A program made the translations under genes and the position numbers. Below the pieces are notes generated by a model that saw nothing but the letters and a program-made list of their open reading frames with translations, did not search any database and was not told the DNA's origin. DNA of 64,000 bases from Bacillota bacterium (GTDB lineage: Bacteria; Bacillota; Clostridia; Christensenellales; CAG-138): assembly GCA_023390655.1 (NCBI GenBank), contig JAEWCL010000014.1, positions 1-64,000 of the forward strand, given 5' to 3'. Below, in pieces: positions 33,268 through 41,412 of this stretch; position 1 is the first letter of the stretch, and the number at the start of each line of letters is the position of its first letter.

Positions 33268-35364
33268 ATGATCACGCTATTGCCTGAACCCAAATTCCTG
33301 CAGGAACGGGAAGGTACTTCCGCACCGTTCCGTTCGTTATGCCTTTCGTTTGAGGACCGGGAGAACGCCGGGGAACTCCTTTCTATCGCAAGCATGCGAT
33401 TTTGGAATTATAGGGACATTTCGGTCTGCGGCTGCGGCGCTTGCGGGGAAGGGTATCCCGTTTCCGTGGTACGCGGGCTTCATGCCCAAACCGAACGGGA
33501 AGACTTGTTCCGGGCGCAGGGGTATCAACTGGTTATCACACAGCAGCAGGCAACCTTGCACTATGAGAACAACGCCGGTTATATCAACGGTATCACCAGC
33601 TTAAAGGGACTTCTGATCAGGGGCGGTACGGCCTACCGGCTGCCGTGCTGCGAAATCATCGATTACCCGTCGCTGCCGGTACGCGCGGTTGCGCCCACGT
33701 TCTCCTGGTACGCGGGCTACGGAAGGCTCGGGTTTGACAGCCAGCTTTGGGGCTATGACGAGTGGGTGGAATTCCTCAACGTCTGCCTGGATAATAAAAT
33801 CAACCAGTTCAATATGGTCATGTATGGCTACTGGCCGTTTGAAATGGAGGCTTACCCGGAAACGGTGCTTCGCAACATACCCATGAAGATATGGAATGCG
33901 GAAAACCGCAGATGGCTGACCGTCCGCTACACCCATCCCAACCTGGAGGAACCATACCTCGACCGATTCATCCGGCTTGCACATAAGCTGGAAGTCAAGA
34001 TATTTGCCTATGTGGGGCTGAATTCCTACAACGGCGGTTACAGCATCAAGCATCCCGAGGCACGGCAAAACGCGCCGGATACCGGCGCGTTCCTCAACGA
34101 TTTCGATTCGCTCTGCCTGAGCAGCCCGGGTACGGTGGATTATATCCTGGACTGCATGAAGGAAATCGCCCGGCTGGGCTTTGACGGCTATACGCTAGAA
34201 GAATCCGAGGAAGGCTTCTGGTATTGCGAGTGCGAGGGCTGCACGAAGCGCTGGCATGAAACCGCTCCCTCCCCCGTTGAAGCGAAGCACAAGGCCAACA
34301 TGTGGCTGCTCAATCAGATTTATGAGGCGGTACGCTCAGTCAATTCCGCCGCCGTCATCGGCATCCGCGCGTTCCGCCAGCCCCCGCTGGAGAAGGACCC
34401 TGCGTTCTTAGAGGAATGCGTCAATTCCATGCCCAAGGACATCATGCTCTTCTGGGCGCCGGGGCTTTATGTGCCCGAGACGGAATTTCCCAAGTGGTGC
34501 GATGCCTTCGGCAGGGACCGCATCTGGGCGAGGGATACCGAATCCAATTCCATTACGTCAACGATGGGCCGGCTGTACAGGACGTTTGCATCCAATATGA
34601 TCCGCTATCACGACGAGGCCAACGTACAGGTGATCGAGCGGGATATCGAGCAGCATATCGGCAGTGTGGAAATGAAGGTGCACGGCATCAACGGCTACAT
34701 GTTTGAGTGGTACGGCCTGTTTATGCATCTGTTCGCACACGGCAATTACGGTTGGGGCGGGGTGATGCCGCAGCAGCAGTTCTTTGCGCGTGCGTGCGCA
34801 TACAACTTTGGCAAAGAGATGGGGGAGAAGGTTCTCTATGTGATGCAGAATATGGTGACCATCCACGAAAGCCAGATTCCGCTGTACACCACACCCTTCC
34901 CGTTCCAGAAAAATAAGATCACCAACGCGGATATTCCGGCGATCAACGGCGCGAAGGCGCTGCATCCGCAGCTCTTAGCGCTGATTGAGGAACTGCAGGC
35001 GCGCTGCGATCGGGACCCGCATCTGCGCCCCTGGTTAACGCATTTTGATAAGCTCCATAACGCGCAGCGCAGGAATGCGGTGATTTACGATCTGGCGCTC
35101 GCCGCGCTCCGGTACGAAGACGAGACGGACCCCGTGAAGAAAGACGCGATTCTCGATGAAATCCTGTATTTCAACGAAAAGGATTTTGATATCGCCAAAG
35201 AGATGTTTTTTGACATCAACCCGGTATCAGAGACCGGCGTAAAAAGCTGCATGTTCCCGTACCACGAAATCAAGCGCCTGATCCACAACATCCGGCATCC
35301 CGATGCGCCGGACGATGATATTGTCTGCTCCGGAATCGAGGCGTTGGGGTGGCTGTGGCTGTAA
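33268..35364 (+). CDS. Glycoside hydrolase related to GH20 (N-terminal GH20b-type domain, TIM barrel)
   Basis: 698 residues, no signal peptide, so cytoplasmic. Residues ~1-130 look like the zincin-like domain that precedes GH20 barrels, ending in NGITSLKGLL...IIDYPSLPVRAV. A TIM barrel follows (WYAGYGRLGFDS, NKINQFNMVMYGYWPFEM, KIFAYVGLNSYNGG). The segment GFDGYTLEESEEGFWYCECEGC is where GH20 enzymes carry the catalytic Asp-Glu, but the sequence differs and has a CxCxxC cluster. Exact family and substrate are uncertain. It sits between transporter genes, so it likely trims an imported oligosaccharide or glycoside. Confidence 0.7.
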   Translation: MITLLPEPKFLQEREGTSAPFRSLCLSFEDRENAGELLSIASMRFWNYRDISVCGCGACGEGYPVSVVRGLHAQTEREDLFRAQGYQLVITQQQATLHYENNAGYINGITSLKGLLIRGGTAYRLPCCEIIDYPSLPVRAVAPTFSWYAGYGRLGFDSQLWGYDEWVEFLNVCLDNKINQFNMVMYGYWPFEMEAYPETVLRNIPMKIWNAENRRWLTVRYTHPNLEEPYLDRFIRLAHKLEVKIFAYVGLNSYNGGYSIKHPEARQNAPDTGAFLNDFDSLCLSSPGTVDYILDCMKEIARLGFDGYTLEESEEGFWYCECEGCTKRWHETAPSPVEAKHKANMWLLNQIYEAVRSVNSAAVIGIRAFRQPPLEKDPAFLEECVNSMPKDIMLFWAPGLYVPETEFPKWCDAFGRDRIWARDTESNSITSTMGRLYRTFASNMIRYHDEANVQVIERDIEQHIGSVEMKVHGINGYMFEWYGLFMHLFAHGNYGWGGVMPQQQFFARACAYNFGKEMGEKVLYVMQNMVTIHESQIPLYTTPFPFQKNKITNADIPAINGAKALHPQLLALIEELQARCDRDPHLRPWLTHFDKLHNAQRRNAVIYDLALAALRYEDETDPVKKDAILDEILYFNEKDFDIAKEMFFDINPVSETGVKSCMFPYHEIKRLIHNIRHPDAPDDDIVCSGIEALGWLWL

Positions 35365-35446
35365 TACAAATCCGCATTCATACCCATAGCGCGGATGAGC
35401 AAAGCTATTTTCCTGAAAACGGAAGGAGATGGAGACCATTCATACG

Positions 35447-36982
35447 ATGAACGCAACCGCGGAGGCTGAACCGCGTACCCTTGTGCCCTTGATTGAGGTC
35501 AAGGGCTGTACAATGGAGTTTCCGGGCGTAAAAGCCCTGGACAATGTCAGCTTCACGCTGCTTCCCGGCGAGTGCCATGCCCTTGTGGGCGAGAACGGCG
35601 CGGGCAAATCGACCCTTTCAAAATGCATCACCGGCGAAAATCATATGACGGCGGGCGAACTGTATGTGGAGGGCAAGAAAATAAAGCTTTCCTCCTACGG
35701 AATACGGGAGTCCCAAAGCCTGGGCATTGCTATTGTGCATCAGGAGTTCCAGCTGATGCCCGACATGAACGGGCTTGAAAACATATTCATGGGCCATTAC
35801 GAGAGCAAGGGGCCGCTGGTAGATTGGAAATCGCTGCGCAAGCGGGCCGAGCAGCTCATGGACTTTTTGCAGTGCGACGTCAATCTCAATGTGCCTGTCC
35901 GGCAGCTGCGCACTGCGGAGCGGCAGATCGTCCAGCTGGCGAAGGCCGTTTTGACCAACCCCAGGATCATCATCTTCGATGAATTGACGGCGGTGTTGCA
36001 GGAAAAGGACATCGAGAACATTTTCCGCATCATCCGCGTGCTCAAGGAAAAGGGGATGGGCATCCTCTACATTTCCCACAGGCTGGATGAGATCATCGAC
36101 TGCTGTGACTCCTACACGGTGCTCTGCGATGGAAAATACGTCAACAGCGGACGCGTAAAGGATATCGATAAGCCGCAGCTCATTAAAATGATCATCGGGC
36201 GCGAGCTGACACAGGTGTATCCGCCCATTCATGAGAAATTCGGCGACACGCTTCTCGCGGTCAAGGGACTCACAGCGCCCAAAGCGTTCCGGGATATCGA
36301 TCTGCACGTCCGCGCGGGCGAGGTCATCGGTATTGCGGGGTTGTTAGGCGCGGGGAAAACCGAGCTGGTGCAGGCCATCTTCGGCAATCACAAAGTGGTG
36401 TCGGGTACGGTTAAGGTGCGGGGGAAGGAAGTCAAAATCAAGAACCCCCTGCAGGCCATCAAACTCGGCTTTGGACTGGTACCCGATGAACGCAGGACCC
36501 TGGGGCTGAATATGCTCTTTGACATCAAGGACAACACGACCCTGCCGTCCTTAAATCGGTTCCGGAAGTGGGGCATTTTTCAGAATCACAGCGCCGAGGC
36601 AAAAGCGGCCTTCGAATATAACGAGAAGATGGAGCTTGCGTATTATTCGTTGTGGCAAAACGTCAAGAAGCTCTCGGGCGGCAACCAGCAAAAGATTGTA
36701 ATTGCCAAATGGATGCTCCGGGACTCCGAAATCTTCCTGATGGATGAGCCCACCCGCGGCATCGACGTCGGCGCGAAGTTCGAGATTTATACGCTGATCA
36801 ATGAGCTGACCAGGCAGGGCAAAGCGGTGATCCTCGTTTCCCAGGAGATGGAGGAGCTCATCGGCCTTTGCAACAGGATCTACATCATGTTTGAAGGCGC
36901 AATGATGGATGTGGTCGAGGGCGAGCGCAAGACCCAGGAAGTCATTATTAACAGCTTGTTAGGAGTAAACGAAAATGAGTAA
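35447..36982 (+). CDS. Ribose-type ABC ATPase (two nucleotide-binding domains)
   Basis: 511 residues from 35447 (517 if the ATG at 35429 is used; GGAAGGAG abuts that ATG, while a second GGAG is 12 bases before 35447, so the start is open). Domain 1 has Walker A VGENGAGKSTLSK but a divergent signature (RQLRTAERQIVQLAKAV) and Walker B IIFDELTAVL with Leu for the usual Pro. Domain 2 has GLLGAGKTELVQA, LSGGNQQKIVIAKWM and FLMDEPTRGIDVGAK. Energises import with the binding protein at 32106 and the permease that follows. Confidence 0.9.
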   Translation: MNATAEAEPRTLVPLIEVKGCTMEFPGVKALDNVSFTLLPGECHALVGENGAGKSTLSKCITGENHMTAGELYVEGKKIKLSSYGIRESQSLGIAIVHQEFQLMPDMNGLENIFMGHYESKGPLVDWKSLRKRAEQLMDFLQCDVNLNVPVRQLRTAERQIVQLAKAVLTNPRIIIFDELTAVLQEKDIENIFRIIRVLKEKGMGILYISHRLDEIIDCCDSYTVLCDGKYVNSGRVKDIDKPQLIKMIIGRELTQVYPPIHEKFGDTLLAVKGLTAPKAFRDIDLHVRAGEVIGIAGLLGAGKTELVQAIFGNHKVVSGTVKVRGKEVKIKNPLQAIKLGFGLVPDERRTLGLNMLFDIKDNTTLPSLNRFRKWGIFQNHSAEAKAAFEYNEKMELAYYSLWQNVKKLSGGNQQKIVIAKWMLRDSEIFLMDEPTRGIDVGAKFEIYTLINELTRQGKAVILVSQEMEELIGLCNRIYIMFEGAMMDVVEGERKTQEVIINSLLGVNENE

Positions 36983-37952
36983 TCCGGTCATCGAAAGCAA
37001 TACAAAACTCAAGCGCTATGATGGAGGGGTCAAGGCGTTTTTTCAGGAATGGATGATACTCCTCCTGTTTTTGGTCCTGTTCGCTATCTGCTGCATCAAC
37101 CCCAATTTCCGTACCACCAACAACATCATGAACGTGTTGCGCCAGGCTTCCTTTATCGCTATCATTGCAATGGGGCAATTCTTTGTGATCCTGACCGGCA
37201 ATATGGATATGTCCATTACGTCCATCATCGGCATGGTATCCATTTTCTTTGCGGGCTTTGCGGTCAATATAGGGATGCCGGTATGGTTTGCGGTGGTTCT
37301 TGTGCTGCTCATGGCGGGCGCGCTGGGCGTAATCAACGGCGTACTGGTGGTATACGGGCGGTTGCCGTCCTTTATCGCAACGCTGGTGGTTATGAACATC
37401 ATCAAAGGCATCTACTTTATTTATTCGGGCGGCCTGCCCATCTCCGGATTGCCGGAGTCCTTCAATTTCCTCGGAGCCGGGTATGTAGGCTTTGTTCCTT
37501 TCCCGGTCATTCTGATGGTGATCATTGCCGTGATCTTGCATATTGTTACGAGGCACACGGCGGTGGGCCGGAGTTTTTACGCGATCGGCGGCAATATCGA
37601 GGCTTCCAAGCTTTCCGGCATCAACGTGAAATTTATCGGCATCCTTTCCTTTGTACTGTGCGCGTTGCTTTCCGCGGTCGGCGCGCTCGGCCTTACCTCA
37701 AAAACGCTCTCCGGCAATGTGATGATCGGCGAGAACCTGCTCTTTGATGTGATGACCATCGTGGTGCTTGGCGGTACATCCTTAAGCGGCGGCCGCGGCC
37801 GGATTTTCGGCGTGGCAATCGGCGCGCTGTTCATACAGGTCATCAGCAACATCATGGTTTTGCAGAGCATCAGCACCTTCTGGCAATGGGTGGTCAAGGG
37901 TGTCATACTGCTCGCGGTTGTGCTGGTGGATTGCAACACCAAGCGCGATTGA
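36975..37952 (+). CDS. Ribose-type ABC permease
   Basis: 325 residues, about 9 membrane spans, BPD_transp_2 type: IIAMGQFFVILTGNMDMSI, GRSFYAIGGNIEASKLSGI (ATPase-contact loop) and VVLGGTSLSGGRGRIFGVAIGA. TAGGAG upstream, overlapping the ATPase gene by 8 bases. Pairs with the upstream ATPase. Confidence 0.92.
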   Translation: MSNPVIESNTKLKRYDGGVKAFFQEWMILLLFLVLFAICCINPNFRTTNNIMNVLRQASFIAIIAMGQFFVILTGNMDMSITSIIGMVSIFFAGFAVNIGMPVWFAVVLVLLMAGALGVINGVLVVYGRLPSFIATLVVMNIIKGIYFIYSGGLPISGLPESFNFLGAGYVGFVPFPVILMVIIAVILHIVTRHTAVGRSFYAIGGNIEASKLSGINVKFIGILSFVLCALLSAVGALGLTSKTLSGNVMIGENLLFDVMTIVVLGGTSLSGGRGRIFGVAIGALFIQVISNIMVLQSISTFWQWVVKGVILLAVVLVDCNTKRD

Positions 37953-37990
37953 GACATGTGCGGCAAATGCGGTGAAGCGGGGTCCGGACG

Positions 37991-38311
37991 ATGAATACAC
38001 GCAGGTTCTGCCAAAGGGCGTATCTCAAAAACGAAAAGATTGAGGAATATAAAAAGCTGCACGCGGCGGTATGGACGGATGTAAAAAAGACCATCGAAGC
38101 GTGTAACCTCCACAACTACTCGATTTACAGGATGGGCAACGAGGTTGTCTCGTATTTTGAGTATACGGGTGCGGATTACGAAAAGGACATGCAAAAGATG
38201 GCCGCGGACCCTGTGACCCGGCAGTGGTGGCAGCATACCAAGCCCTGCTTCCTGCGGCATGAGGAAGCCATCTATTATGAGGATATGGAAGAACTGTTTC
38301 ATCAGGAGTAA
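37991..38311 (+). CDS. L-rhamnose mutarotase-like protein
   Basis: 106 residues, the usual RhaM length. YLKNEKIEEYKKLHAAVWTDVKKTIEACNLHNYSIY carries the family His, followed by VSYFEYTGADYEKDMQKMAADPVTRQWWQ. RhaM interconverts L-rhamnose anomers, and close relatives act on L-fucose or other sugars. This makes a deoxy- or aldo-sugar a plausible cargo of the upstream transporter. A weak ribosome site; 38 bases after the permease gene. Confidence 0.87.
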   Translation: MNTRRFCQRAYLKNEKIEEYKKLHAAVWTDVKKTIEACNLHNYSIYRMGNEVVSYFEYTGADYEKDMQKMAADPVTRQWWQHTKPCFLRHEEAIYYEDMEELFHQE

Positions 38312-38321
38312 TGCAGAGTAT

Positions 38322-38460
38322 CGACAAACCTTTTTCAGGGGCTTTGCCCCCGAACCCCCACCCAAGGAGCACATCCCTTGGGAATCCCGATGTCGGAAAC
38401 GCCATATGCAAGGGCGTTTCCGGGAATGGGTTCTTAGGGCCGTTACGGCCTTAAGCGGAG
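38322..38460 (+). repeat. Dispersed multi-hairpin repeat, copy A
   Basis: About 140 bases immediately after the mutarotase gene. Blocks CAGGGGCTTTGCCCC, ACCCAAGG...CCCTTGGGAATCCC, GGAAACGCC...GGGCGTTTCC and GGGTTCTTAGGGCCGTTACG are all self-complementary hairpins. The same blocks occur inverted at 48205-48360 with diverged middle parts. Non-coding; the rest of the gap to the deacetylase gene (to 38623) shows no gene. Confidence 0.75.
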
Positions 38461-38623
38461 GTTTGGGGGGACGTAGCCAAGCGCCGCCTGTGGCGGAAGA
38501 AGCGTGGCATAGTCCCAGTGAGCAAGGTAGCATAAATATGCGACCATTGCGACCTGTGGGGCCAGCACCTCCAACGTATCCCTTGTGGGCGCGTTGAAAT
38601 ATTCCGTCAGGAAGGAGATCAAT

Positions 38624-39532
38624 ATGAGTGAAAAAATGTACGCGATGATCGGCGTGGACATGGAAACGGACGTGGGAAGCTTTACGCCGTTTTATGAAGG
38701 AACCAAAAACGCGACGCCGAAGATGGTCGAGCTGTTTAAGCAAAAAGGCATTCAGGCAACCTTTTACTTTACAGGGGAATGTGCAAAGGAAAACCCGCAT
38801 ATCGTGAAACTGGTTGCGGACAGCGGCAATGAGGTGGGCTGCCATTCCCTGTATCATGAGACCGTCGGCGATGAGCTGTTCCCCCTGCCCGGCGTCAAGC
38901 CGCTGCTGCCCCATGAGGTGAAACCGCGCCTTGCGTTAGCCACCGAGTGGGTTGAGGAAGCGTCCGGCGTGCGTCCCACGGCGTTTCGCGCGCCGCGCTT
39001 GTGGGGTTCTACGGCGGTTGTCAATGCATTGGAGGAGTTGGGCTATACGTCCGACGCCACGTATCCGATGTATTTCTACCGGGAGCGCTTTATGCCCTAT
39101 CATCCCAGCCGGGAGGACTGGACGCAGGAAGGGAATTCTGCGGTCCTTGAGATCCCGAACTTTGCGGATATGGCAATGGAAAGCCAGGACCCCGGTTTAG
39201 AGCGCGACCGTGACCAGTGGCCGCTGTTTCGCACCAGGGGCGCGGAATACCTCCTTTCCCGCATCGACTCTTTCCTGGAGTTCTGCGATGCGAACGGACT
39301 GCCCAAGTTCATTTGCCTGTACATCCATCCATGGGAGTTTTGGCCGATGGAGGAAAGCTACAACTTCGGCGAGGCAACCGTTATTCCGGATCGCTTTATT
39401 ACCGAGAACTGCGGCGAGAAAGCGCTTTACGAGTTGGGAAAACTGATTGACGGCATGCAGGCAAGAGGGCTGGATTTTAAAACCGCCAGTGAATTAACAA
39501 AGATATTCCATTCCAACGATGCTTTGAAATAG
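38624..39532 (+). CDS. Polysaccharide deacetylase (NodB)-family protein
   Basis: 302 residues, no signal peptide. NodB-fold motifs: GVDMETDVGSF (catalytic Asp region), ATFYFTGECAKENP, EVGCHSLYHE (HxxxH metal motif), TAFRAPRLWGS (Arg motif) and LYIHPWEF (late His). Resembles the intracellular PuuE/allantoinase-like and CDA-type deacetylases rather than peptidoglycan enzymes. Strong AAGGAG start at 38624. Likely removes an acyl group from an imported sugar derivative, perhaps serving the GH20-like enzyme; inferred. Confidence 0.85.
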   Translation: MSEKMYAMIGVDMETDVGSFTPFYEGTKNATPKMVELFKQKGIQATFYFTGECAKENPHIVKLVADSGNEVGCHSLYHETVGDELFPLPGVKPLLPHEVKPRLALATEWVEEASGVRPTAFRAPRLWGSTAVVNALEELGYTSDATYPMYFYRERFMPYHPSREDWTQEGNSAVLEIPNFADMAMESQDPGLERDRDQWPLFRTRGAEYLLSRIDSFLEFCDANGLPKFICLYIHPWEFWPMEESYNFGEATVIPDRFITENCGEKALYELGKLIDGMQARGLDFKTASELTKIFHSNDALK

Positions 39533-39539
39533 CTCGTGC

Positions 39540-39584
39540 CGGTCACGCCGTTTTCTTGCTGGCGATGTGGGGGCGGCGTGACCG
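39540..39584 (+). terminator. Hairpin after deacetylase gene
   Basis: A perfect 11-bp stem CGGTCACGCCG / CGGCGTGACCG, long 23-base loop, weak T-run. Confidence 0.45.
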
Positions 39585-39651
39585 ATTCTGATTTACCCTA
39601 TCGAAATTGGACCGGTTCGGCATCACCCGGCAGAAAGAACCCATCTTTTCA

Positions 39652-39681
39652 TTGACGGATGAACAACTTATCATGCATACT
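39652..39681 (+). promoter_or_regulatory. Promoter of the LacI regulator gene
   Basis: TTGACG (39652-39657), 18-base spacer, CATACT (39676-39681). Confidence 0.5.
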
Positions 39682-39700
39682 AAATTAAGACTGTCTATCA

Positions 39701-39718
39701 TGTAAAAGCGTTCTTATA
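39701..39718. promoter_or_regulatory. LacI-type operator in front of the LacI gene
   Basis: TGTAAAAGCGTTCTTATA matches the palindrome at 32025 at 14 of 18 positions and lies 20 bases after the -10 box. It points to autoregulation and ties this regulator to the divergent ABC operons. Confidence 0.6.
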
Positions 39719-39754
39719 CGATGGCGTATATCAAATACCAGGGGTGCGCTAGAT

Positions 39755-40750
39755 ATGGTAAAGCTGAAGGACATTGCAAAGGAGCTCGGGCTGTCCGTTT
39801 CCACCATTTCCAGAGTAGTAAACGGAAGAGATCGTGTGGACCCCGATACACGGAAACTGGTGCAGCGGGCTTTGCGCGAGCATGCCTATGAGCCGAACGA
39901 GGTAGCCCGTTCTCTGCGCCTGAAGGACGCAAAGACGATTGGCATTGTTATTCCCGATATTACAAACACATATTATTCGGCTGTTATTAAGGGCGCAGAA
40001 TCCATTTGCCGTGAGAACGGGTATTCCGTGCTGGTTTGCAATACGGACGAAAGCCCGGAATGTGAAGAAGACGCGCTCCGGGTATTATTGAAAAAGCAAA
40101 TATCAGGCCTTATCATTGCTTCGGTAGGCAAGAATGAAGCGCTTTTAAAGAGCTATATTTCAGCGGATGTCCCGGTCGTCTGCTTTGACAATATTCTGCC
40201 GGATTTTTCGGGTTCTGATTGCGTATCGATCGATAACATTTCCGCATCAAAGCACTTGACGCAGGAGTTGCTATTGAGAGGATACAAGAAGATCGGCATG
40301 ATTACAGGTCCGCTTTATCAAAGCACCGGCACCGACCGTTTGAGGGGCTTTCAGCAGGCGATGGAGTCTGCGGGCATTCCAATTACAGAAAGCTGGATAG
40401 GAGAGGGCGACTTCAAGATGCAATCGGGCTATGACCAGATGTGCAAAATTTTGATGCTGCCCCGGCGCCCGGATGCAATGGTGATTGCGAACAACTATAT
40501 GGCATACGGCGCCATCCATGCACTGCGGGAGAACCGATATGAGATTCCGCAGGACATGGCAATTGCCGCATTTGACTGCGTGGACGATACCGGGCTCATT
40601 TCCCCCAGGATATCTTCTATGAACCAGCCGGCGGTAGAGATTGGCTCCAACGCGGCCAGATTGATTATAGAACGGCTATTGGAAAAAGTCGAGGGCAGGT
40701 ATGCATTTATCACGTTGGAACCCCAGATGAACCCAGGGGAATCATGGTGA
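39755..40750 (+). CDS. LacI-family regulator (likely of the two ribose-type ABC operons)
   Basis: 331 residues. N-terminal helix-turn-helix VKLKDIAKELGLSVSTISRVVNGRDRV with hinge YEPNEVARSLR, then a ribose-binding-protein-like sensor domain (TIGIVIPDITNTYYSAVIKGAE, GLIIASVG, VVCFDNILPD, AIAAFDCVDDTGL). Its upstream site matches operators at 31.5-32.0 kb, so it probably represses those operons until a sugar binds. Weak ribosome site; ATG at 39755 fixed by the family N-terminus. Confidence 0.92.
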   Translation: MVKLKDIAKELGLSVSTISRVVNGRDRVDPDTRKLVQRALREHAYEPNEVARSLRLKDAKTIGIVIPDITNTYYSAVIKGAESICRENGYSVLVCNTDESPECEEDALRVLLKKQISGLIIASVGKNEALLKSYISADVPVVCFDNILPDFSGSDCVSIDNISASKHLTQELLLRGYKKIGMITGPLYQSTGTDRLRGFQQAMESAGIPITESWIGEGDFKMQSGYDQMCKILMLPRRPDAMVIANNYMAYGAIHALRENRYEIPQDMAIAAFDCVDDTGLISPRISSMNQPAVEIGSNAARLIIERLLEKVEGRYAFITLEPQMNPGESW

Positions 40751-40829
40751 TCTGAAAGGGCATGCGGGGCGTGCTCTCCCGGACGGCCTTTTTGAAGCAT
40801 CCCCGAGAGCGTCCCGGTTTGAAGAAAAG

Positions 40830-40874
40830 AAAAAAGCTACAATCGCAGCATGGCACTGTGATTGTAGCTTTTTT
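40830..40874. terminator. Bidirectional rho-independent terminator
   Basis: A 19-base stem AAAAAAGCTACAATCGCAG / CTGTGATTGTAGCTTTTTT with one mismatch and a 7-base loop. Confidence 0.85.
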
Positions 40875-41031
40875 AATGTCTGCGCCAAATGCAGGCAAAG
40901 CGGCGATGTGATGAACGCCGGACTTTGTGGTATCCCTCCAATCAGCATGCTTCTCTGAATATAAAGCATGCTGATTTTGGCCGACTTTCCCGTTGTCGAT
41001 TTAAAATGATTTGGCATGTATCCTGGGAAAA

Positions 41032-41043
41032 GAAACCGATTTC
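41032..41043. promoter_or_regulatory. LacI-type operator GAAACCGATTTC (upstream copy)
   Basis: Identical to the copy at 41183-41194, about 150 bases upstream; suited to repressor looping. Confidence 0.55.
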
Positions 41044-41139
41044 CAACAGGCTCAAATAATATTCTCCAGACTGAAGAAGCAAATCATCAGAAATGCTCGC
41101 AATATTGTACAATGGTAAAAGAATATTTTGAAATCAGGC

Positions 41140-41169
41140 TTGCGCGGCGGCGGATGTCGATGATATAAT
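41140..41169 (+). promoter_or_regulatory. Promoter of the MalEFG-type operon
   Basis: TTGCGC (41140-41145), 18-base spacer, TATAAT (41164-41169). Confidence 0.6.
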
Positions 41170-41182
41170 GTGTTTGAAATAA

Positions 41183-41194
41183 GAAACCGATTTC
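41183..41194. promoter_or_regulatory. LacI-type operator GAAACCGATTTC (at transcription start)
   Basis: Sits 13 bases after the -10 box. The related GAAACCGGTTTT at 46401 precedes the LacI gene at 46459, the likely binder. Confidence 0.6.
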
Positions 41195-41412
41195 GTAAAC
41201 AATATCAAATTCATTTTTTCGTCGCTGATGTAATAACCTTCCAGACGCCTTTTGTAAAAAGAATCTTGTTTCCCGGCGGACGCAGCGCCTTTGTACAAAG
41301 CGGTACAACCAGTTTGGGCAAATGCACCAGACTTCTCAATACGCCTGCTTGGCATGCCCAAAGAAACATTCTCTCAATTCTCTCAACAAAATTAAAGAAG
41401 GAAGGAACAGTC

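Larger units (their letters stand above)
40751..41412. other. Intergenic region with terminators, promoter and operators
   Basis: About 660 bases. It holds a bidirectional terminator, a second hairpin AATCAGCATGCTT / AAGCATGCTGATT (40940-40976), a 10-bp palindrome ATTGTACAAT, and the promoter and operators of the xylan-type ABC operon. The frame that stays open before 41413 has no ribosome site and would bury the signal peptide. Confidence 0.65.

Noticed and set aside
41170..41412. Longer N-terminus for the MalE-type binding protein
   Set aside because: It would place the lipoprotein signal peptide internally and has no ribosome site; the promoter and operator lie inside it.
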